From the NCBI GenBank assembly GCA_017449075.1, contig JAFSKG010000034.1:1-56196 (forward strand): 56,196 nucleotides of DNA, in the 5' to 3' direction. The stretch is from Lachnospiraceae bacterium (GTDB lineage Bacteria > Bacillota > Clostridia > Lachnospirales > Lachnospiraceae). A model generated the notes under the pieces. The model was not told the DNA's origin. It worked only from the letters and a program-made list of their open reading frames with translations, and did no database searches. Both the position numbers and the translations under genes were made by a program. This document shows, piece by piece, positions 53,010-56,196 of the stretch (within the stretch, counting starts at the first letter, position 1; each line of letters opens with the position of its first letter).

Positions 53010-54152
53010 TTAAGTGTTATTAATTTTTGTAATTTTATAAGAAAGTACAAGTAAAAAATAATTAAAACATAGATTTAATAATTGCGGGTCAAATGTAGAA
53101 TGAATTATAAATACGCAAAAAACCAACAACATATGTGTGTCTTTTTTTAAATTAATTAAACTAGCAAAATATTCCAATAAAGCCATAAGAAGTATAAAGA
53201 AAATGATACCAAAGTTCAACAGATATAGCAAAAAAGATGAGTCAACGAAATTATATGCATTCCCGTCTACAGGTTCTCCACCAACAAGTGGTAATGTTCT
53301 CGCCATAAATGTAAATCCAAATTCATTTATTGCGTTTCTTCCTAATGATAATCTGCCGCTGAGAATAGAATTAATTTTTGACAATACCATATTATCGCTA
53401 TTATATAAATACGATACTATAATAATCAAAGACGCCATAAGAATTGGCAATCCTAATGCGATGTAATTATAAATTTTATGATACTTTTGTAAAAACTTAT
53501 TATATTTTAAGAAATAAGCTAGTAAAATGCCTAAAACAGTTAATACAAATGCGCTTTTAGTATCTGTCATTTTATAACAAAAAAACGCAACCGAAATCAC
53601 TATTAAAACTTCAAATAACGAAATTTTAGTTTTTCGGATGTAAATTAGGTAAAGCGTCATGTACATAAACATATTGGGAAATACTGTAGTCCAGTTAAAA
53701 CCAAGTCCATGTCTATTTCTAATGTTTAAAGAATAAATGTGATCTTTAATAATTCCGAATGCTGTAAGTATGAGCACAAATGCTGTTGAAACTATAAATG
53801 ATAATAAAACAAATTTAATTACTGTATTATAATTTACTCCCTTACTTGTAACTATATAAATAAAATAAGTCATATACCCCATCGTTTTAGATTGGTACGA
53901 AACGACCAGCATATAAATCCCAATAATAAAAATAGCTGTCAATTCTTTTAAACTATATTTTTTGCCTATAACATCACATATGAATTTGATTCCGACAAGT
54001 AAATAAGCAACTAATCTTAATCCAAGCAAAAAATAATTATAATACTTAAATGGGTAGTTGTAAGCCATTTTAGTAACATACATAAACACAAGAATTGATA
54101 TTGAAATTAAATACAATCTTTCACAATTTATTTTTTTTAAAATTGAATTCAT
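53010..54152 (-). CDS. Wzy/O-antigen-polymerase-like membrane protein (copy 2)
   Basis: 380 residues with ten to twelve membrane segments. It shares with its neighbour the blocks 'KMTDTKSAFVLTVLG', 'SILSGRLSLGRNAINEFGFTFMAR' and 'FVDSSFLLYLLNFGI'. It probably acts in the same pathway, either as a second polymerase or as a ligase. A 20-bp gap separates it from copy 1. It follows the TspO gene by 6 bp. Confidence 0.75.
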   Translation of the reverse strand: MNSILKKINCERLYLISISILVFMYVTKMAYNYPFKYYNYFLLGLRLVAYLLVGIKFICDVIGKKYSLKELTAIFIIGIYMLVVSYQSKTMGYMTYFIYIVTSKGVNYNTVIKFVLLSFIVSTAFVLILTAFGIIKDHIYSLNIRNRHGLGFNWTTVFPNMFMYMTLYLIYIRKTKISLFEVLIVISVAFFCYKMTDTKSAFVLTVLGILLAYFLKYNKFLQKYHKIYNYIALGLPILMASLIIIVSYLYNSDNMVLSKINSILSGRLSLGRNAINEFGFTFMARTLPLVGGEPVDGNAYNFVDSSFLLYLLNFGIIFFILLMALLEYFASLINLKKDTHMLLVFCVFIIHSTFDPQLLNLCFNYFLLVLSYKITKINNT

Positions 54153-54158
54153 TTAAAA

Positions 54159-54653
54159 TTATTTATTCAAAACAGCTATTCCAATATTGAGATAGCCCGC
54201 AAATGTCATCCAAGCCAAATATGGAATTAGTAAGTAAGATGCTACTTTGCTTATCTTTTTGCTTTCTCTCATTAACTTAAATACTAATATCCACAAAATA
54301 ACTAGCCAAACAAATGCAAAAATGTATAACTTAAATTTAAAAAATATTATTGACCAGAAAAAATTAAAAAATAGTTGAATTGCATATAATAATAAACATT
54401 TGTTTTTAAGATTTAAACTAGAAGTATCATTTTTGACATCATATACATAGATTATGTAACTTGATATTCCCATTAAGATATATAGTATAGTCCATGCAAT
54501 CGGAAATAATATTCCTGGCGGTGCAAGTGGTGGTTTCTTCATGGCATTAAAACTCATCATGGCATCTTTAGTTATAAAAGATGACAACATTCCGATGGTA
54601 AGCGGTATTAATATAGCAACTATTAATTTAATAACATTAATTTTCTTATTCAT
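54159..54653 (-). CDS. tspO: TspO/MBR-family membrane protein
   Basis: 164 residues with five membrane segments. 'MKKPPLAPPGILFPIAWTILYILMGISSY' is the clear family motif (PP..PP...F...W..LY). TspO proteins bind porphyrins or other hydrophobic ligands; their role in anaerobes is poorly defined. GAGG precedes the ATG with good spacing. It opens the transcript that runs into the polysaccharide genes, though a direct functional link is not implied. Confidence 0.9.
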   Translation of the reverse strand: MNKKINVIKLIVAILIPLTIGMLSSFITKDAMMSFNAMKKPPLAPPGILFPIAWTILYILMGISSYIIYVYDVKNDTSSLNLKNKCLLLYAIQLFFNFFWSIIFFKFKLYIFAFVWLVILWILVFKLMRESKKISKVASYLLIPYLAWMTFAGYLNIGIAVLNK

Positions 54654-54816
54654 AAATTCCTCAATTCATCTCTTCTTTGCTCATATAAGTTTTGTATACG
54701 ATTATTTCCCATTATCTGTAAACTCTTCTATATTTACTTAATTAGTATATCAATTGTTTGCTTGTTTATCAATAAATTTTGCCCTACCAATATATTATGC
54801 TTTATCCATAATTCAC

Positions 54817-54871
54817 TTGACAAATACAAAAATAATTGTATAATATGTAATACGTGTCTTACACGTATTAC
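54817..54871 (+). promoter_or_regulatory. Toxin-antitoxin promoter with a large inverted-repeat operator
   Basis: TTGACA (54817-54822), 16 bp, TATAAT (54839-54844), both perfect. Three bases later begins an inverted repeat with perfect 11-bp arms, GTAATACGTGT (54847-54857) and ACACGTATTAC (54861-54871), spaced by CTT. It covers the expected transcription start (about 54851). Ribbon-helix-helix antitoxins normally bind such sites to repress their own operon. The upstream interval 54654-54816 is AT-rich and shows nothing else clear. Confidence 0.88.
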
Positions 54872-54892
54872 AAAATATTGTGAGGTTAAGTT

Positions 54893-55210
54893 ATGAGTAT
54901 AGACTATAGTGGTATGTATAAAAAACTTGAAAACAACAAAGGAAAAAGAACATTAAATTCAAGTATAACCGTTCGCGTCGATGATGCCGCAAAAAAAGAA
55001 TTTGAAGAAATCTGCAATAAAATGGGAATGACTGTTTCACAAGCAGTGAATGCTTTTGTTGAAAAGGTTATTAACTTAAAGGCGTTGCCTTTTAGTATAA
55101 ATGGTTATAAAAGAAAAAGAAAACTATTTATAGCTGAAGGTAAGTTTAAAATATCAGATGATATACTTCTTAACGATGATATATCAGAATTATTTGAAAG
55201 TGAGGATTAA
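54893..55210 (+). CDS. RelB/DinJ-like ribbon-helix-helix antitoxin
   Basis: 105 residues. The ribbon-helix-helix DNA-binding part is at about residues 20-70: strand 'SSITVRVDDAAKKEFEEICNKMGMTVSQAVNAFVEKVIN' and the DinJ-like ending 'ALPFSI'. The C-terminal 30 residues ('LFIAEGKFKISDDILLNDDI') resemble the neutralising tail seen in antitoxins that partner PIN toxins, rather than the usual DinJ tail. TGAGG precedes the ATG at 7 bases. It is followed without a gap by the toxin (TAAATG), so both are made from one mRNA. Confidence 0.88.
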   Translation: MSIDYSGMYKKLENNKGKRTLNSSITVRVDDAAKKEFEEICNKMGMTVSQAVNAFVEKVINLKALPFSINGYKRKRKLFIAEGKFKISDDILLNDDISELFESED

Positions 55211-55618
55211 ATGAATATATTACTAGATACACATATTGCTATTTGGGCTATGATAGATCACAGCAAATTAACAAAAGACTGTATAGATGATATTACTAAC
55301 TTAAAAAATAATATATATGTAAGCCTTATATCAGTATGGGAAGTTGCAATAAAAAATGCTAAACATGGATATAAGGAAATGCCGATCGACGAAAGTATAT
55401 TTGTAAAGTACTGTGAAGAATTAGAATTCAATATATTACCAATTAAGACAAAACATATATTAAATATTAGAAATATCACATTAAAAAACGATAATTCCAG
55501 TCATAAAGATCCATTTGACAGATTATTGCTCTCTCAAAGTATTAGTGAGAGTCTAACTTTATATACTAAAGATACGGCATTGTTGAACTACGATGTTGGA
55601 AGCATCAAAATCATTTAA
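55211..55618 (+). CDS. PIN-domain toxin (VapC/COG3744 type)
   Basis: 135 residues, a single PIN domain, predicted to be a metal-dependent RNase. Acidic active-site residues: Asp6 in 'ILLDTHIAIW', Glu44 in 'SVWEVAIKNA', Asp100 and Asp103 in 'SHKDPFDRLLLSQS', and Asp121 in 'YTKDTALLNYD'. The ribosome site (GAGG) lies inside the antitoxin gene. COG3744 toxins usually pair with Phd/YefM-like antitoxins; here the partner is a ribbon-helix-helix protein. Confidence 0.9.
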   Translation: MNILLDTHIAIWAMIDHSKLTKDCIDDITNLKNNIYVSLISVWEVAIKNAKHGYKEMPIDESIFVKYCEELEFNILPIKTKHILNIRNITLKNDNSSHKDPFDRLLLSQSISESLTLYTKDTALLNYDVGSIKII

Positions 55619-55650
55619 TTCATATTTTATACTCAATAGTATTAAACAAA

Positions 55651-55959
55651 TTATGGTCCGAATGAGAAAATTGATATTACATATATCCCATCATCTCTTC
55701 TATAGCTAAATGGCGAACCAGTAAGTACTGCCATAAATTTCGGCTCTTTCATTTTATCAGTATTAATTTTATTTCTTACTTTTTTTAAATTTTCAGCACC
55801 TACTTCTATCCTTTCGTCTGAATAAAGCTTTATTTCGACGAGCGCATAATCTCCATTTCTTCTATGTATAACAGCATCACATTCCAAGTCGCTTTTGTCT
55901 CTATAATGATATACTTTTGCATCAATTAATTTTGAATATATTATTATGTCTCTTACGCA
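55651..55959 (-). pseudogene. C-terminal remnant of a DUF4143-type ATPase
   Basis: About 103 codons read 'VRDIIIYSKLIDAKVYHYRDKSDLECDAVIHRRNGDYALVEIKL' and run to a normal-looking C-terminal end ('KFMAVLTGSPFSYRRDDGIYVI'). This is the tail of AAA-type ATPases with a DUF4143 C-terminal domain, which are about 400 residues. Upstream the frame meets a TGA at 55963-55965, and no ATPase domain is found to the window's edge, so the gene is cut or frameshifted. The remnant has no start codon of its own with a ribosome site. It is probably non-functional. Confidence 0.75.
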
Positions 55960-56196
55960 CTTTCAGTGCCACTACTTAGAATAAACACTTTAAAACTATC
56001 AAAAAGTGACATTGAAATTGCTGGATTATCAAATATAACACTTAAGCGCCCAAACATAACTGAAAACTGCAGAAAATATTCTATCATGTTTAAAACAAAC
56101 ATTATAATAGTTATTACTAATTCTTAATATATGTAAATCATCTTTTTTTGTGCTTATATTATATAAGTCAATATAATTAGTAATAGTTAGTACGAA
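55960..56196. other. Terminal interval without a recognised gene
   Basis: AT-rich. It contains a minus-strand frame of 34 codons (55953-56057) with no ribosome site. No hairpin, tRNA or known protein similarity was noticed. It may carry more remnants of the DUF4143 gene beyond the frame break, but I could not identify them. Confidence 0.4.

Noticed and set aside
55953-56057. 34-codon minus-strand frame near the right edge
   Set aside because: It has no ribosome site and no family resemblance, and it overlaps the break of the DUF4143 remnant.

Overview
The window looks like chromosomal DNA from a low-GC, Gram-positive anaerobe of the class Clostridia, possibly Lachnospiraceae. The evidence is the AT-rich composition, Shine-Dalgarno sites of the GGAGG type, a standard S10-spc-alpha ribosomal operon, zinc-type S14 and adenylate kinase, a YerC/YecD-type TrpR relative, a long PBP2 and an L17 with a mid-protein insertion. 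The placement is an inference from gene content only. No transposase, phage gene, tRNA or CRISPR array was recognised.

Layout. Positions 1-1195 hold the 5' part of a 23S rRNA gene on the minus strand. It has its own promoter and a hairpin-rich leader, and no 16S gene lies upstream. Positions 1.5-12.4 kb are a metabolic and transport section: an EamA-type exporter, a polysaccharide deacetylase, truA on the plus strand, a TrpXYZ-like ABC importer, a small Gx-family membrane protein, a cold-shock protein, a YerC-led polar amino acid ABC operon and fhs. Positions 12.4-28.7 kb are the S10-spc-alpha operon on the minus strand, from rpsJ to rplQ, including secY, adk, map, infA, rpmJ and rpoA. A secreted cell-wall-binding-repeat protein is appended after rplQ, before the terminator.

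Positions 28.8-48.2 kb form a long minus-strand run of tightly packed or overlapping envelope and housekeeping genes: mreC, mreD, PBP2, rodA, a DacF-like carboxypeptidase, a HlyD-like protein, sepF, aroB, lspA, an RluD-like synthase, an NlpC/P60 protein, two membrane proteins of unknown function, alaS, a COG2426 protein, prmA and cls. A strong promoter lies before mreC, a possible internal one before sepF, and a terminator follows cls. Positions 48.2-49.4 kb are rplJ-rplL with a classic L10 leader and attenuator. Positions 49.4-54.2 kb are part of a surface-polysaccharide locus (flippase, glycosyltransferase and two paralogous polymerase-like membrane proteins), followed by a TspO homologue. 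The last 1.5 kb carries a plus-strand toxin-antitoxin pair with a near-ideal operator and a decayed DUF4143 ATPase fragment.

The most interesting points are: the 23S gene detached from any 16S and driven by its own promoter; a perfect 18-bp palindrome inside the promoter of the yerC-led amino acid uptake operon; a hybrid toxin-antitoxin pair (ribbon-helix-helix antitoxin with a PIN toxin) with a large inverted-repeat operator; an Ala/Pro-rich tail on S19; a Gln/Asn-rich tail on SepF; and a structured S10-operon leader containing a terminator-like hairpin. All of these are read from the sequence alone; none was checked against databases.
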